Positions 34,270 to 48,200 of a stretch of DNA of 64,000 nt are shown piece after piece. How positions within the stretch are numbered: position 1 is the stretch's first letter; each line of letters begins with the position of its first letter. Made by a program: the position numbers and the translations under genes. The notes under the pieces were generated by a model. It saw nothing but the letters and a program-made list of their open reading frames with translations, did no database searches and was not told where the DNA came from. Location of the stretch: contig NC_080563.1 in NCBI RefSeq assembly GCF_030253575.1, positions 12,605,001 through 12,669,000 of the forward strand, in the 5' to 3' direction. Source of the stretch: Rhododendron vialii (Eukaryota; Streptophyta; Magnoliopsida; Ericales; Ericaceae).

Positions 34270-34620
34270 AACTGTGGTAGAGCTTCTCGAAATACAAAAA
34301 CGTATCGCCCACTTTCTACAATCCGGACTAAACCTTTGGGTAAGCTCTGCAGGACCAACAACAATAACTGCATGGAGTACGGTAGAATTCCTCGGTACGC
34401 TCATTCGGGAAGTCCCTCAAAGGACAACTCCCATGGAGAAGCGTCTATGGATAAAGCACCGTATCCATATAACTGCTTGCCACCTACGCTCCGCCATCCA
34501 TTCCAAGTTTAGGAACCTAGGTAATAGTATCCCGATCAAACAACTGACGAAGGGAATGAGTGGAACAGGGAGTCTACCGGACGCGGTTCAACTAGCAGAG
34601 ACTCTTAGTATTTTTAGATA
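34270..34620 (+). pseudogene. matR: Mitochondrial matR fragment (organelle DNA in the nucleus)
   Basis: This frame encodes a stretch very close to the plant mitochondrial intron maturase matR: EIQKRIAHFLQSGLNLW, STVEFLG, REVPQRTTP, KHRIHITACHLRSAIHSKFR and NLGNSIPIKQLTKGMS. Only about 115 residues of a protein of some 650 are present. A short internal segment expected after RTTP is deleted in frame. The piece ends abruptly about 15 bp before the rpoB fragment. The match is recognised by eye; percentage identity was not computed. Confidence 0.88.
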
Positions 34621-34635
34621 AATGGGAAATTCAAA

Positions 34636-34853
34636 ATGTTCTAGGATGGAAATGAAGGGATGTCGACAGTATTTGGGTTTCATCAGATAAAATTTGAAGG
34701 CTTTAGTAGGTTCATTGATTAGGGCTTGAGGGAAGAACTTTTTAAGTTTTGAAAAATTGAAGATCCAAATGAAGAAATTGAATTTCAATTATTTGCGGAA
34801 ACATATCAATTAGTAGAATCCTTAATAAAAGAAAGAATACAAGCAAGCCTCTT
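34636..34853 (+). pseudogene. rpoB: Plastid rpoB 5' fragment (organelle DNA in the nucleus)
   Basis: The frame from the ATG at 34636 gives the N terminus of the plastid RNA polymerase beta subunit with stops and substitutions: KFEGFSRFID, a stop, GLREELFKF, another stop, then KIED, EIEFQLF and [13 protein letters not shown]. In intact plastid rpoB this region is continuous. It ends after about 70 codons. Stops show it is non-functional. It lies immediately after the matR fragment, in the same orientation. Confidence 0.85.
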
Positions 34854-36949
34854 CAAACCATACAAGCATACATCGAGCCCATGCGAAGTATTCAACAAGT
34901 TGTTTTTCTTGGGATGAAAATGAGAACCACATGTTCTGTATTAAATTGGCAACTTAGATGCATTTACAAGACTGCATCTATTTTTTCTTTTTCTTTTTCT
35001 TTTTTTTTTTTTATCGAGCCCAAGGCCGATACAAGCAGTACCAACTCGATCAAACTCCCAGGCTTTCACCCATTCATCAAAAGTCTCTCCTTCGACCTCT
35101 TCAACAGACACTAGGAATGACGCATAATCATAATATTTACCCGGGTGGTATTGTCTATTCATTGATGTACACTTAATCCTCCAGAAGTCGTTTTAGTTTT
35201 TGGGCATCAACTTTCTCCTTCATAATCTGAATTGCGATAGTCTTCAACGTGAGGAGCGGGGTCAAAATACGTGTCGAAGATAATGTGTCCATAATGGCGT
35301 CTTCTTATGACAATAATGATGTGGAAGCTGAGATGCGCAAAGACATAACTGATTTTGAGGGGAGGTTGAGATGGTTGTTGCAAATCAACCAATTGCATTT
35401 GCACACCCAATCCCTTGAGTCATTGACTTATTCCATGAGCTTTGTGAATTGATACAACAAAGAACAAACAACATTCAAGAATTAAGAGATTTCTATTTTT
35501 TTTTTCATTTACAACACTCTGTTACTACGTCAAAGGCAAAGTGTGGAACATGAAGGAGGATGGATCACCCAACATTTACCAACTTTTGCCAGATATGCCA
35601 CCAACATTTGCCAGATATGCCTCTGTATGAGTACTTTCCACCACATGAGCCTTTGTTTTGGGAGACATGCCGAGAGGAGTGTCATACCAACTCCAGCGCA
35701 GCACCTGACTCAAAGCAGCGCCGCATGCGGACTCTACAGCTCCAGAGCTTCTTCATGCCTCTAAAAGAGAGAGTATAATGTCTTTCCTGAATCTTGCTCG
35801 GTTGTTTACTATGGAATTATTTGGGACAACCTTCTAACGATTCTCAAGAAAGATAACTCTTCATGTTATTAAGGCTATTTTGGAGGCCGTTTTGGTGCAA
35901 GTTTGGAGGAGCTAATCGTGAGCGTTGTGTTGCTTACATATCTCTTAGTTGGGCCTTATTGGAAATTGATTTGGTGTGAGCTTTTGGTCTTATATCAAGA
36001 TTGCATATTCTATTTGTTGTTGAGTATGGACGTAACAGACTACCACAAAAATTACACCTTTTGTACACATATCTCACGAAGAATAGACTACTCTCCCATA
36101 TGGGGTTTCTCTCACCCCACTCTCAGAGAGTTGATCCCACACTTTGTAAGAGTCACTCTCCTAGAACATCTCCAAATGTGCTCTCCCAAGTGCTTCCGCC
36201 TCACAAATGCCTTGCCTTTTATAACCATCCATGTCTTGGAGAGACGGCTAGGATCATCTTTATCCAATGACTCATATCTTCCATAAAAAAAAATCCTCCT
36301 ATTGAATATCTCTTCTTCCTTAATATCTCTACAACATTCTTGAACTTTCCACACAGGTCAGACATATTGTGAAGTCTTATATAATCTTCTTGAATATTCT
36401 GGACTCTTCCGAAGCTCTCTAGGTTTTCCTATATTCTAAAACCTTTCAAAATACTCTAAAACTCTCTCAATATTCCAGACCACGTAGATTAACTACTCCA
36501 TTATAATTTGAGGTTGTGTTGTATTCTCCTATTACATTTGTAATTTGTTCCTATGTAATTTTTCGAAAACTACACGTAAATAACCCCGCACAGTAATCCG
36601 TGTTTACCTACTATAATTACATGGAAAAGTCTACAATACACATCCTTTAAAAGGGTATACCATATGCACCTATTTTATGGTTCATTCATAACTTACATGA
36701 GTTCAAGACTTCAAGTCCGTTGAATTGGTAAGCAGGGTTTCACTTGATGTTTTCAAGCACAATTGTAATAAAACTCGTGGAAAGGTCGTGGCTTAAGGCT
36801 GGCTGCGATCAGATGGCAACGACTGCGAATGAAACTTATTTAAGAGGAAATTAAGTTTGTATACAGTAGAATTGTTTGTTAGTTGAATCGATTATTGAAA
36901 ATAATTAAGGTTAGCTTAGAATTAAAAGAAAAAACAATTGATGAACTAA
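34854..36949. other. Gene-free region next to the organelle fragments
   Basis: No supported gene. It holds a T-run at about 34985-35012. Short frames (for example 35249-35452, 35903-36286) match no family I recognise. Some of this could be further organelle or retroelement DNA. Confidence 0.35.
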
Positions 36950-36950
36950 G

Positions 36951-37098
36951 ACTCTGTTCCCCTAACGGTGAATAAGTACTTATTTTTCAAATACGTACTT
37001 ATTTTTTGAATTAAATGTGATGTATTATGAGAGAATGACCTATCTAGTAAAACGAAAAATAAATTCTTAAAAAATAATAACCTAAACGGAACGGGACT
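36951..37098. mobile_element. Candidate MITE with GACTCTGTTCC-type ends
   Basis: The left end GACTCTGTTCCCCTAACGG and inverse right end (CTAAACGGAACGGGAC) pair imperfectly around an AT-rich core. No TSD confirmed. Confidence 0.4.
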
Positions 37099-37319
37099 AC
37101 CCACCCCTCTCCGGCTCTCCTATGCTTCAGCATCCTTATGTACCCCTCACACACAAAGACAAAAAAAAAACCCACACCTCTCTAATTCCACTCTCCTTTG
37201 TTTTCTATTTTCATTCTTTCTCATTTTCAAACAAACCACATTCACTTGGTTTATGCTCGCAACATGCATATACACTTACAGAAATTTATATCCACATACA
37301 CATATACACAGTCCTTATT

Positions 37320-37700
37320 CAGTGAGGGATCCCGAACGGTTTTACCGTGCGGACCTCGCTTTCCCGATCAAATTTTGATGATCCGAGCCACTCAAAGTGA
37401 TCAGAACGTGATTTTAAAGAAACTCTCAAAAAATCGGCAAAAAAATGACCAGGAATGGCTTGATCGGAGTTTTCATTGAATGGTTCAATAGAAAACTGCT
37501 CAAATCAAGCCCTTTATCATAGAATGGTTCAATAAAAAACTGCTCAAATCAAGCCCTTCCCGGTCATTTTTTTTTTGTTGATTTCTTACAGGTATGTACC
37601 CTTAAAATCACGTTCTGCACACTTTGAACAGTTCGGATCATCGAAATTTACTTGGAAAATGGGAGGTCCGTATAGTAGAACCATAAGGGATCCTTCACTG
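37320..37700. mobile_element. Fold-back element with CAGTGA ends and internal 44-bp duplication
   Basis: The left arm begins CAGTGAGGGATCCCGAACGG; the right arm ends …GGGATCCTTCACTG. Arms of about 130 bp also share GCGGACCTC/GGAGGTCCG, GATGATCCGA and a GATTTTAA-type block. The loop holds a 44-bp direct repeat starting at 37478 and 37522. No TSD found. Confidence 0.75.
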
Positions 37701-38367
37701 GTTAATTTGTGCACATAAACATATGTGAAAGTTATAACAATCTATAAAGAATTGCTTATTCAAGGCTCAAGCTCATGTGAATGTTCAATACTTACTTTTC
37801 ATTTGTGAGAAAATAACCTAATGTAAAGTCAATTTTGTAAATCAACATAGATTTTTTTGGAACACCATAAAATCGCAATTGATAAAGGCAAAAAATTATA
37901 GATATAGAATAAGAGAGGGTGAAATCACTGCAGTCTTTATATAGACAACAAAATAAAGAAAACGAAAAAGAAGGCAATGCGCGCTGCAATAATAAGGACC
38001 TGTTTGGCTTACCGTATCTTCACATTTTCCATTGCAGGGTTTCGCATTTTGGGTGTCAGGTAACTTCTGCCGAAATGCATTCTGAAAAATGAATTAGAGA
38101 ATGCATAAAATCCAACAATAAACTTGTACGTAGCATTGCTCATACATCATCCATTTATGTTTTTTTTTTTTTTAAAACGGATGTTCGGGATAACTTGCGC
38201 GCACGTCAAACTAATTTCGTTGTGATCCATTACGTTAATCTGAGTCAAGGACAGACTGCTAATTCCATTCAAGAAAAGGACACCCAGCTAATTAATTGAC
38301 TTCAAAATCGCGAGTTTCTGAACAATACCAGACGTTGATTTACAAGGGGAATTTTCCTTCGATAGAA
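37701..38367. other. 3' flank of the HMA gene
   Basis: No gene. Contains a T-run at about 38159-38173. Confidence 0.4.
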
Positions 38368-40488
38368 CTAGACAAAGCATCTAGTGATACAACAAGTAGG
38401 TCTGAGAAAACTGAAGGAGAACTTGAATGAAAGCCAAACATGGTTAATTTTATTTCTGGGACTGTGGTCGACATTTCTTCTTCTTCTTCTACTGTGACTG
38501 AAGTTGACATCACTCTTCGCCACTACCTGTTTATTCTGCACGTCCACCGTGTACTCTGTTACTCCTGCAAATTCGATGGAAAACACCCAAATCACGAGTT
38601 AATTAATTAGTTCTTGGAGAATGATGAGTGATTTATTATGATGATTGTCACATTAGATACTTGCAATGTGCTAAAAAATCGCTAGGCGCTAGTGAGACCA
38701 AAAAGAGGCAGCTGACTAGAGTCTAGGCAGGGACTAGTTAGGCATTGACCAATCGGTTGCCTAATCTAGGCGCAGGAGTTTGGACCACCGCCTAGGCCCT
38801 AGGCAGGGACTAAGAGGCCGATTTTTAGAACACTGGATGGTGGTGCATGTCCAAACTAAGGGATAACGGAGGAATCCGATTCCTGCACCTCCCTTGGACG
38901 ACTGAATCAAGATCCTCTATTCGTTGATGTGATTCTCAGTTGACACAAAATAGAACCCGCTACAGTTTGACTTGACAATCCAAGTGGTTCATTTTGTGTG
39001 TCTCTAGATGTGATTATCATCTAGAGAAATGAACGTTCATCGTCTAATCCGGTAGTCTCCCCTTCTAGCTAGCTTAATTAAAAAATGGCAGATCCATATA
39101 AATTTTCTTGTAAAACTTCTTACCAAAACAAAATTAGGGGGTGTTTATGCTAATGATTAACTTATGCAGAGTAATTTTTTGGTTCAAACTTGTTTGATTT
39201 TTTAATATTTGTTTTTACACCAAACTTTTATGTAATATGACTTTTACATATGTATTTTGGAAAATATCCAAAGAAAAGCTCAAAAAGTTAGTTTTTTGAT
39301 TTTTTTCTTGGATATTTTCTAAAGTACTTGTGTAAATGTCATAATTTTTTACTTTTCAATTTTTTACTTTTCCGATTTTCCAATTCCTCTCGACCTTACT
39401 TACCCATATTTCCCAAAAATTTGGCGTGAAACTAACAAAAACAAAAACTGTGTTGCATAAATTAGTGGAAGTCTCGTCGAAATTATAATCGTCCAAACAT
39501 ACAGTTCGAAGTCCTTCATACATGGGGTTGTAAAACAAATCAATTTAGTCGCGCTCGGCTTGTTAAAAACTCATTTTAGATCGACTCAAATGATAAATAA
39601 GCTCATCTCAATAATATTTTTGAAGCTCATTAATTTAACTTCTCAAACTAAACTGAAACAGTAGATCCAAAAAACAAAAAAAAAAAAAAACTAAACTAAT
39701 ATAATATTGCAGGCAATACATACAAATGGAAGTGGATCCTCTTCGGTCCAAGTTTTGGACCAGAGGAGACTGTTGAAATCTGGATCGTCCAACGTTGTAA
39801 TAAATGATTTGGACCTGCTAAGAGACTCATCACGGGTTGTTCGGTTGGTTCTCCTATGGAAACTTATGTTTAATTTTTTGAGTTCAGTTCATATGTTAAT
39901 GGCCGCTTAAGGGGTTGTTGCATCTTGAGAGTGGAACGTCACACAACTCGGTGCAAGCGGGGGGAAGTATCTTCTCTTAGGAGAGCACTACGCACGTGCC
40001 TCGATCCACATAAGTTTTCTCACATTCTTATTTTCTCTTACCATTCAAGTGCGGTCTTATAATTTTCTTCTCGCAAAGAGTCTCTGAACATGTCCGAATG
40101 ATTGAATTTCACAATGTATGTATATATGGTCCAAATTTGAACGCTTTCCTCTAGTCCGAAACTTAGACCGGAGAGGATCCGATCCCCATACAAATCAATC
40201 AATTAAGTTACTCAAGCACGACTTGTGATCGACTTGATCGGGCTCATTTAGCTGGAGTGAGTTGTGACCGTACTTTTAAAGTTTGTTTAAGTAATTAGGT
40301 TTGAACAAACAACCAACTAACTATACAGCTCACTGAGCTCGATCATGAGCTCCATATATAGATATGCTTATCCCACTAGTAATAAGGAAGACGATCTCAC
40401 CGGTCATCTTGGACATAATCTGGGAGACCCTTTGTCGACAGCAGTCACAACCCAGGTTCGCACTTATTACTATCACCTGAAACTGCAT
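38368..40488 (-). CDS. Heavy-metal-associated (HMA) domain protein, two exons
   Basis: Exon 1 is 40401-40488 (ATG at 40488-40486) and exon 2 is 38368-38564 (stop TAG). They join across a 1.84-kb GT-AG intron to give 94 residues. Exon 1 carries the metal-binding loop GCDCCRQRV (CxxC, Cys at about 14 and 17). Exon 2 continues the ferredoxin-like fold (VTEYTVDVQNKQVVAKSDV), so the domain is assembled only after splicing, as in plant HMA proteins. After the domain come a run of five arginines and a tail ending CCITRCFV. The CaaX box of isoprenylated HIPPs is not present, as the last Cys is third from the end. The family binds copper, zinc or cadmium; the ligand here is unknown. A (TA)39 tract starts 5 bp before the start codon. 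The intron holds two MITE-like repeats. Confidence 0.75.
38669..38834. mobile_element. Candidate CTAGGCG-type MITE in HMA intron
   Basis: The left part TGTGCTAAAAAATCGCTAGG and right part (GGCCGATTTTTAGAACAC) are imperfect inverses. The interior repeats CTAGGCG and CTAGGCAGGGACTA. No TSD confirmed. Confidence 0.45.
39147..39460. mobile_element. Fold-back MITE of the GATTAACTTA family, copy 2
   Basis: It shares TTTATGCTAATGATTAACTT, AGTAATTTTTTGG, a GGAAAATATCC-type block and TTTACTTTTCCGATT with the copy at 27865-28210. More diverged; lies in the HMA intron. Confidence 0.7.
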
Positions 40489-40489
40489 G

Positions 40490-40492
<3 letters not shown>

Positions 40493-40570
<78 letters not shown>
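40493..40570. repeat. (TA)39 microsatellite at the HMA start codon
   Basis: 78 bp of pure AT dinucleotides. On the minus strand it ends 4 bases (CACC) before the HMA ATG, so it forms most of the proximal leader or promoter. Confidence 0.95.
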
Positions 40571-40575
<5 letters not shown>

Positions 40576-40658
40576 CAGTGGAAAATTAGCAAACAAATCT
40601 GGAAATCAATTCATAACTATCTAGCTAATTGGTTATGAAAACTAGAAACTAATAAATG

Positions 40659-41124
40659 CAAGGCCGGCTTGATCGAGCCGAGGCGCACAAGGCGAGCAAA
40701 CCGACATAAGCCCCTGAATCTCGGCTCAAAATTAGGGCCCTATAAATAGGTATAGTCAGGTTTGTAATATGTATTTAATCTAGCGCTTATACAATAAAAA
40801 ATGAGCTAGCTAGCTTTGAGGAAAAGTTTAGTTTAGTTTTGCTAGCCAATATGTACGTGGCTCAAATCCTTGGGTCCTCTATTTTCTTTCTCTATAAAAA
40901 TGTTTTTTTTCTCTATATTTTTTTGATTGGTGCAAAATATAATATGAGCAAAAACTATTTTTAATTGAAACAATGAAACGAATTATATATAGGGGTAAAA
41001 TTAAATGGGACCAAGTAACTATCATTTTGAGGTTACATTTATTTTTATTTTATATTTAACAGAAAATAAAGGGCTCAATTTTACAAGTTCATCTTAGACT
41101 CCGAGAATCTTAGAACGGGCCCTG
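40659..41124. mobile_element. hAT-like non-autonomous element, CARGGCC ends
   Basis: The left end CAAGGCCGGCTTGATC and right end …GAACGGGCCCTG are imperfect inverses. Flanks AATAAATG (40651-40658) and ACTAAATG (41125-41132) match at 7 of 8 positions. The 466-bp interior has no coding frame. Confidence 0.72.
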
Positions 41125-42751
<1,627 letters not shown>

Positions 42752-42933
42752 ACCAATGAGCTCTTAAGCTCAGTTGGTACGCCTCCTCAGTGGAGGCATA
42801 GTTCGAGTCCTACAAGGGGCGCTTTGGGGTTCAGGGCTATGGGATCCTCCGTGGACTAACATATTAAATACTCCGCTGACCCCCACTGATGTATACAATA
42901 TTGACATAGACACATTAAAAAAATAATAATAAC
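42752..42933 (+). mobile_element. tRNA-derived SINE with 12-bp TSD
   Basis: A 182-bp element with an internal pol III promoter: A box AAGCTCAGTTGG (42766-42777) and B box GTTCGAGTC (42801-42809). A non-tRNA body follows and an A-rich (TAA)n tail closes it. The direct repeat CCAATGGATCTG (42740-42751, 42934-42945) is exact. The tRNA-like head cannot fold as a functional tRNA: it has no acceptor stem and the anticodon region is disrupted. Confidence 0.88.
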
Positions 42934-43018
42934 CCAATGGATCTGCACAATTATGGTTGATTGATCTAATGGATGGATATCGAGATGTTTTTTTATAACC
43001 AGATGTTTTTTTGTAACC

Positions 43019-43722
43019 CAGGGCCGACTAGAGGGTAAGCTCTGCAAGATCGCGGGCTTGGACAACCCCTGGAATGGGGCAACCAAATTTTTTTTTGTAA
43101 AAACATAAAATAAAATAAAAATCCCCCAAAAAAGAGAGAGTATGTAAGTTTCCACCCGCAAAAAATTAGAAAGTTTCTTGGAATACAAACTAACATCGTG
43201 ATATTTTGGAGATGAGTTATTCCAAGAAAATAGACATTTGAAAATAATTGCAGAAAGAAGTAACAAAGTCGATTGAAATCCTTGATTTTATAAGATCTTA
43301 TAAGAAAGACGGTAGTTTTCAAATGGAATGGGTTGCTTATCGAATTTTGTTGACTATACCGGTCACAGTTGCTTAGGCAGGGAGGAGCTTTTTAAAGTTA
43401 AAGTTGATAAAAAAATTACTTTCGAACTACCATGGATTGGCTATGATCTCAATTGAAAATGAAAACTTGGATAAATTAAAGTATGATATTTAATTGAAGA
43501 ATTTACTTTAAAAAAATACAATTAGAAGTTATTTTCTTCGTTCTAATCATAAAACAATATAACTAGGGTTGTATTTTGATTTTTTTTTAACGCAATTCAA
43601 GCTAAAAGCACAATGTAACTTTTTTTTTACTTGTATGCCTTTTTTTTTTTATGACTTAATAGTAAGTGAACAATTAAGTTTGAAGTCGGGCTTAAACAAC
43701 CCAAATTTCGGGTCCGGCACTG
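43019..43722. mobile_element. Candidate hAT-like element, CAGGGCCG…CGGCACTG ends
   Basis: The left end CAGGGCCGACTAGAGG and right end TTTCGGGTCCGGCACTG are imperfect inverses. Flanks TTGTAACC and TATAAACC match only in part (5 of 8). No domain in the interior. It appears related at its ends to the element at 40659. Confidence 0.5.
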
Positions 43723-43730
43723 TATAAACC

Positions 43731-45246
43731 ACGATGTGCAGCTCAGATCCATTTTGGGAGTGATCATAACTACACCAATTTGAATTTAGACCTCAATGAA
43801 TTCTAGCGAAATTCTCTGTACACTTGTGAAACGCTGTGTTAGTATTTTTTTGCATTTTTATGTTGGTGTAGTGGTGACCATCTCCCGAATAGATCTGAGC
43901 TCCATATCATGTCTTTACTTAACAAATGCTAATTAGTAGATGCACTTTTCAAGAAAATACATGAAATTTAAACAATATACAGAGAGTTAGAAGTTGAGAC
44001 CAGGCAGGTACAACTGATGTCGGGCGTTCGTTCGGACAGACGTGACTCACTTTTCTAGACGGAGGGTGTAGTGACTCACTTTTCTAGACGGAGGGTGCAC
44101 CACAGCACCCCCGGTTCCCTTGATCTGTGGTGCCAACCATCTTACTATTTTGATTCAAGCCAGTCATCAGCATGATCCTAAATCTATGTTTCACCAATTT
44201 GTTTGCAAAAAAATAAAAAAGCATTATGCTTCTTAAAATAGACCACATTAGTATTTGTTTTTCTGCGAGTAAATGAAGTAAAATGGTGTGAGTTCGACAA
44301 TCTAATCATAGAAGACTCTGTTTTTAATAAAAGATTCACCTACTAGACTTATAAACTGAATAATTCGAATCAATCACCGATGGCCATGAACTCAGGCAGC
44401 ATAGTCAAGACAAGCTGCGCCGTTTGGTTTGTCTAAAACAAAAAAGGAAACAAATCCAAACCTGGAGCCTGTTTGGAATCGGAGATAGCTTAATTCTTTC
44501 TTGGAGTCATTTGTCACCCATAAAGATTAGTTTGTTCTTCCACCTGCCTGCACTTAACCAACAAGGGCCAACTTCCACCAATGCCCCTAACTTTAAAAGG
44601 CTCCAGATTTTCACAAATATTTGATAAATAAAGAAATGCAAAGATAATAAATATTAAAACAACAATGAAAACAACATGCTCAAGTGAAGTTGATGGCACC
44701 CCTTTCTCCACAAGAGACATCCAATTTAGCACTAAACCCCAAAGAACGTACAGCATGTCAGGCGCGTTTGCGTCCTGCATCTATGCTATTTCCCACAAAA
44801 CCACATTCCGGAAAGCAGTATTTGATTTCATCAATTGTAACTTCCATTCATTAGTCGTATTTAATCAATATCTGTTATTAGCTTTAGAAGCTTAAAGTAC
44901 ATATATCTTGACATACAAATCTATATAACAGGCCGTTGAAGACCAAAAAATGTTACTACTAAACTGATAAAATACCATTCGTTCAGGGACTGACACACAA
45001 AAATATGAACAAAAAAATAACCTCTTTTTTTTTTTCATTTCACAGCATCAAATGATGAAAGCAATTACACCGTAACACCATTATTCCTCTCATGCCCATA
45101 TTAATGTTACAAGTTTATGACAAAAAATAACACAACAAAATAGTCAGAAAGAAAAGATGGGGAAGGGAATCTACCAAGGGATGCTTTGAAAAGCATGCAA
45201 AATTGTAAGAAGCCAACCACTTCTTGTTTCAGGGGTTGGGTGCCAT
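43731..45246. other. Region downstream of the DNAJC11-like gene
   Basis: No gene. A 31-bp phrase (GTGACTCACTTTTCTAGACG onward) is tandemly duplicated at about 44040-44098. The part nearest 45246 should hold the 3' UTR of the minus-strand gene. Confidence 0.45.
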
Positions 45247-48200
45247 TCAGATTCTGTGCGCTGCCTGGGGAATTAAAAGCTCTTCATAATCACCGACCAC
45301 CACCTGCTTAAACATTTCACCACGTAAGGTTTACTGATATACTGATAATCAAATATGAAGGGAGAAAATAACTCATTTTACCTCGTATTGCTCGCCTTGA
45401 TAAGTGTATTCCACAAGTAACTGCTTAGGTTCTCCCGGACAAGGATCACAGAAGCCCATAATGCCCGACTTCTTTACACCCTCATGAAGCTGCCAAAAAA
45501 AAAAAAATTTGAGATTGAAGATTACAGAAAACTCTGAGGCTCCGGCATATGGGAAGCACCTACAATTTCACACTCAACGGACACAAAAACTTATCCTCAT
45601 TATCTCAAAAGGTCCAAGGCTAAGCAACAAACTCATGTTTACACAGACGACATGAACGAAGTAACATCATTGGAAAGAGTACCGGACATGCGTCCGATAT
45701 TTGTTGTTGAAGATTCACCCAACAAGTCTTCGGTCATTTAAGCTTGCTTAACAATGAATAAAAGCCTCCATATCATGCATGAAATGCTTTATGACACCTT
45801 GCAAACATCACTTTGACACTACAGAAAAGAAGTTGTTTGCCCACACGGCCACACAGATAATTGCCCAGAATCCCTGCAGCTCATGAGCAATATGTGGCAT
45901 GCAAAGCAATTTTCATGGTTTTCTTTACCAAAAAAGGAGGAGAAATGATAGCTAAATGTATTATCTCCCAAACTTGAAGTGAAGCCTAAAGAATTGCATT
46001 TGTGGAAACTACAAGAACAACACCACCCATTTTGTCGGCTGGTGGGTAGGTCCAAGTGTGCAATGTAGAACCTTGAATCTGTGTAAGCTGCATGCACATG
46101 CAAATTGTACTTGTAGACCTATGTGCAAATGGACATCTTATTATCTACATCATTGGAGCCTAGCTAGCGAAAAAAACCAGGTTTGACAAATACTATTAAT
46201 GTTCAGATCATGTACTGAGAAATAGCATTTAAGACGTGCATATCTAAAAGAGAGACATAAAAAACCCAATGTCACGTTTACATTATAGTGTTGTCACTAA
46301 TTGGAAAACTAGAAACATAACTACCACCAGGTACAAAAAGCAGATCCATATTAGATGGACAAGACAATACTACTACGTAGAAAAGAGTCAAATCAAAATT
46401 TCAATCTAGTAGACAAGTACCTTAAGTTGCCCAGAATCATTGACCAAAAAATTCAGGGGCAAAGTGACATCAAGGACTTGTGAAGCTAATTCATCTTTTG
46501 CTTCTCCTGCTGCGTCTCTTTTCTTCAAAGCTTTTTGACTTCCGTAAACTGCTTTTGTAATCACCAGTCCATCTGTCTCTAGTTGCCTACTCCTCTTCCT
46601 ATTGGCCACATTCTGCAACAAATGCTGAGCTTTCTCAGCAGCTGCCCTCGCCTCTCGAACCTACGTAAAACATGGGATCATATTTCCTAAAAGATGCCTC
46701 AAAATAATGGATGGGGCATGAAAAATATAAACAAGCTAACAAGCAATAAACCAAGCAAGAAAAACAGCACTGTACAATGCAATTACGCAGTGCAATACTA
46801 CACACTCTAAATCAGGAGACTAAAAGCATTGTTTTCCACAACTCTAAAAAGATGTGGAAAATGGTCTACAACACGAGTTTTGAATTCTCTAGATGTGTAT
46901 TAATCTGGATACACAGGCTTGTGCAAGACATCATCAGGTCAGAATATAGGTCAGATTCAGCATGCGTCATGGGTGACACAAAACCCATTGTTCAGCAGAG
47001 GACAGAACTATTTGGACAGAAATTAATAGAGATACAAGGTCCAAGTTCAATTGGAATCGAAGATACTGGACGCTCCTCAGGCCCAACAAATTAACCACAA
47101 ATGGAGGCCACAGAGATCAGACCTGAACAATCGCACCTAGAGTTTGGTGTCAATTGTTGCAAGATTATGCTGAATCTTTGCTTGGGTCATGGTCTTTTTA
47201 GCACGTTTCTCCTTCCACATGCTGTTTGTCTCCATTTGTTAGGGCATGGCTTAGCCTTGTAACAGGGAATATACCCCTTGATTCTCAGGATATCAATATC
47301 TTCTAAGGATAAAAGCAAGCAGCTTGGTGCAGGCAGATCAATGAAGTTTCATCTACGAAAAGAAGCAATTGAAACCAAAGTTAGACATGGGGTATCAAAC
47401 CTGAGCTGATGTCTTTTCCGTATTCTCCAATGCCTTCTGCTTTTCACGTTTAAGATAATAAGGTTTGACTATGAATGTCTGTGAAAATACCAAAAGAAGT
47501 CAGAATTAGCAGAAAATTTGGAATTATTCTCATGAGGAAGTATTAGAAACTATAAAGAAACACATTCCCAATCAGACGGATCAACTTAAAAGCCACTAAC
47601 AATTTCCAATAACTCGAAAAGAAAATCCCTTGTATGTGCAAATTATATACAAGAAGTTGAAGAGTGAGCAGAATAAAACACACAAACAGCTAGGCATTCA
47701 AACGAAATAAAAGTAGGTACTCCCCAACAACCTTGAGTACAAAGTAAAGTGATGTTGGAATTGCAAACGCTCCAGTTGCAACCACCGCATTCAAATGCCT
47801 GGAAAGCAGAATCTGCATGCAAGAACCACATTCAAAACCCAAGGCCGAAAGATAAAATAGTACTAATGGTAGCTTGGTAAAACGATTGCTTCAACTGCTA
47901 AGAGATCACCAATCAACCAAATTGAATGACATAGTAGGTTTGAGGGTACTTATGTCATTCTAGTGTCCTTAGTGTTAGAAGAGTCTTGAGTCCATAAATA
48001 GGTGAGTGAGTGACTCATTTGTTAGGTTTTGGTTATTAAAAATACTGAGTATGTTGATTGAGACATAGTTTCTCTCTACCCTTCGGGGTTTTATCCCCTT
48101 GAATGGGATTTTGCTCCTTCCTTTGAATCTTGATTTCCATTTTGATATTTGATTTCATCATTGAACAATTATTTAAGTCGCTTAGAGTGCCATTTTATTT

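Noticed and set aside
34270..34620. Functional maturase gene
   Set aside because: Only about 115 codons of matR, with an internal deletion and a truncated end.
35903..36286. 127-residue plus-strand frame
   Set aside because: No domain, no splice or codon evidence, surrounded by gene-free DNA.
40330..40596. Open frame reading Tyr-Ile repeats into the HMA exon
   Set aside because: The repeat part is the (TA) microsatellite upstream of the real ATG at 40488; only the last part is coding.
42752..42830. tRNA gene
   Set aside because: A and B boxes are present, but no acceptor stem or proper anticodon arm; it is the head of a SINE with TSD.
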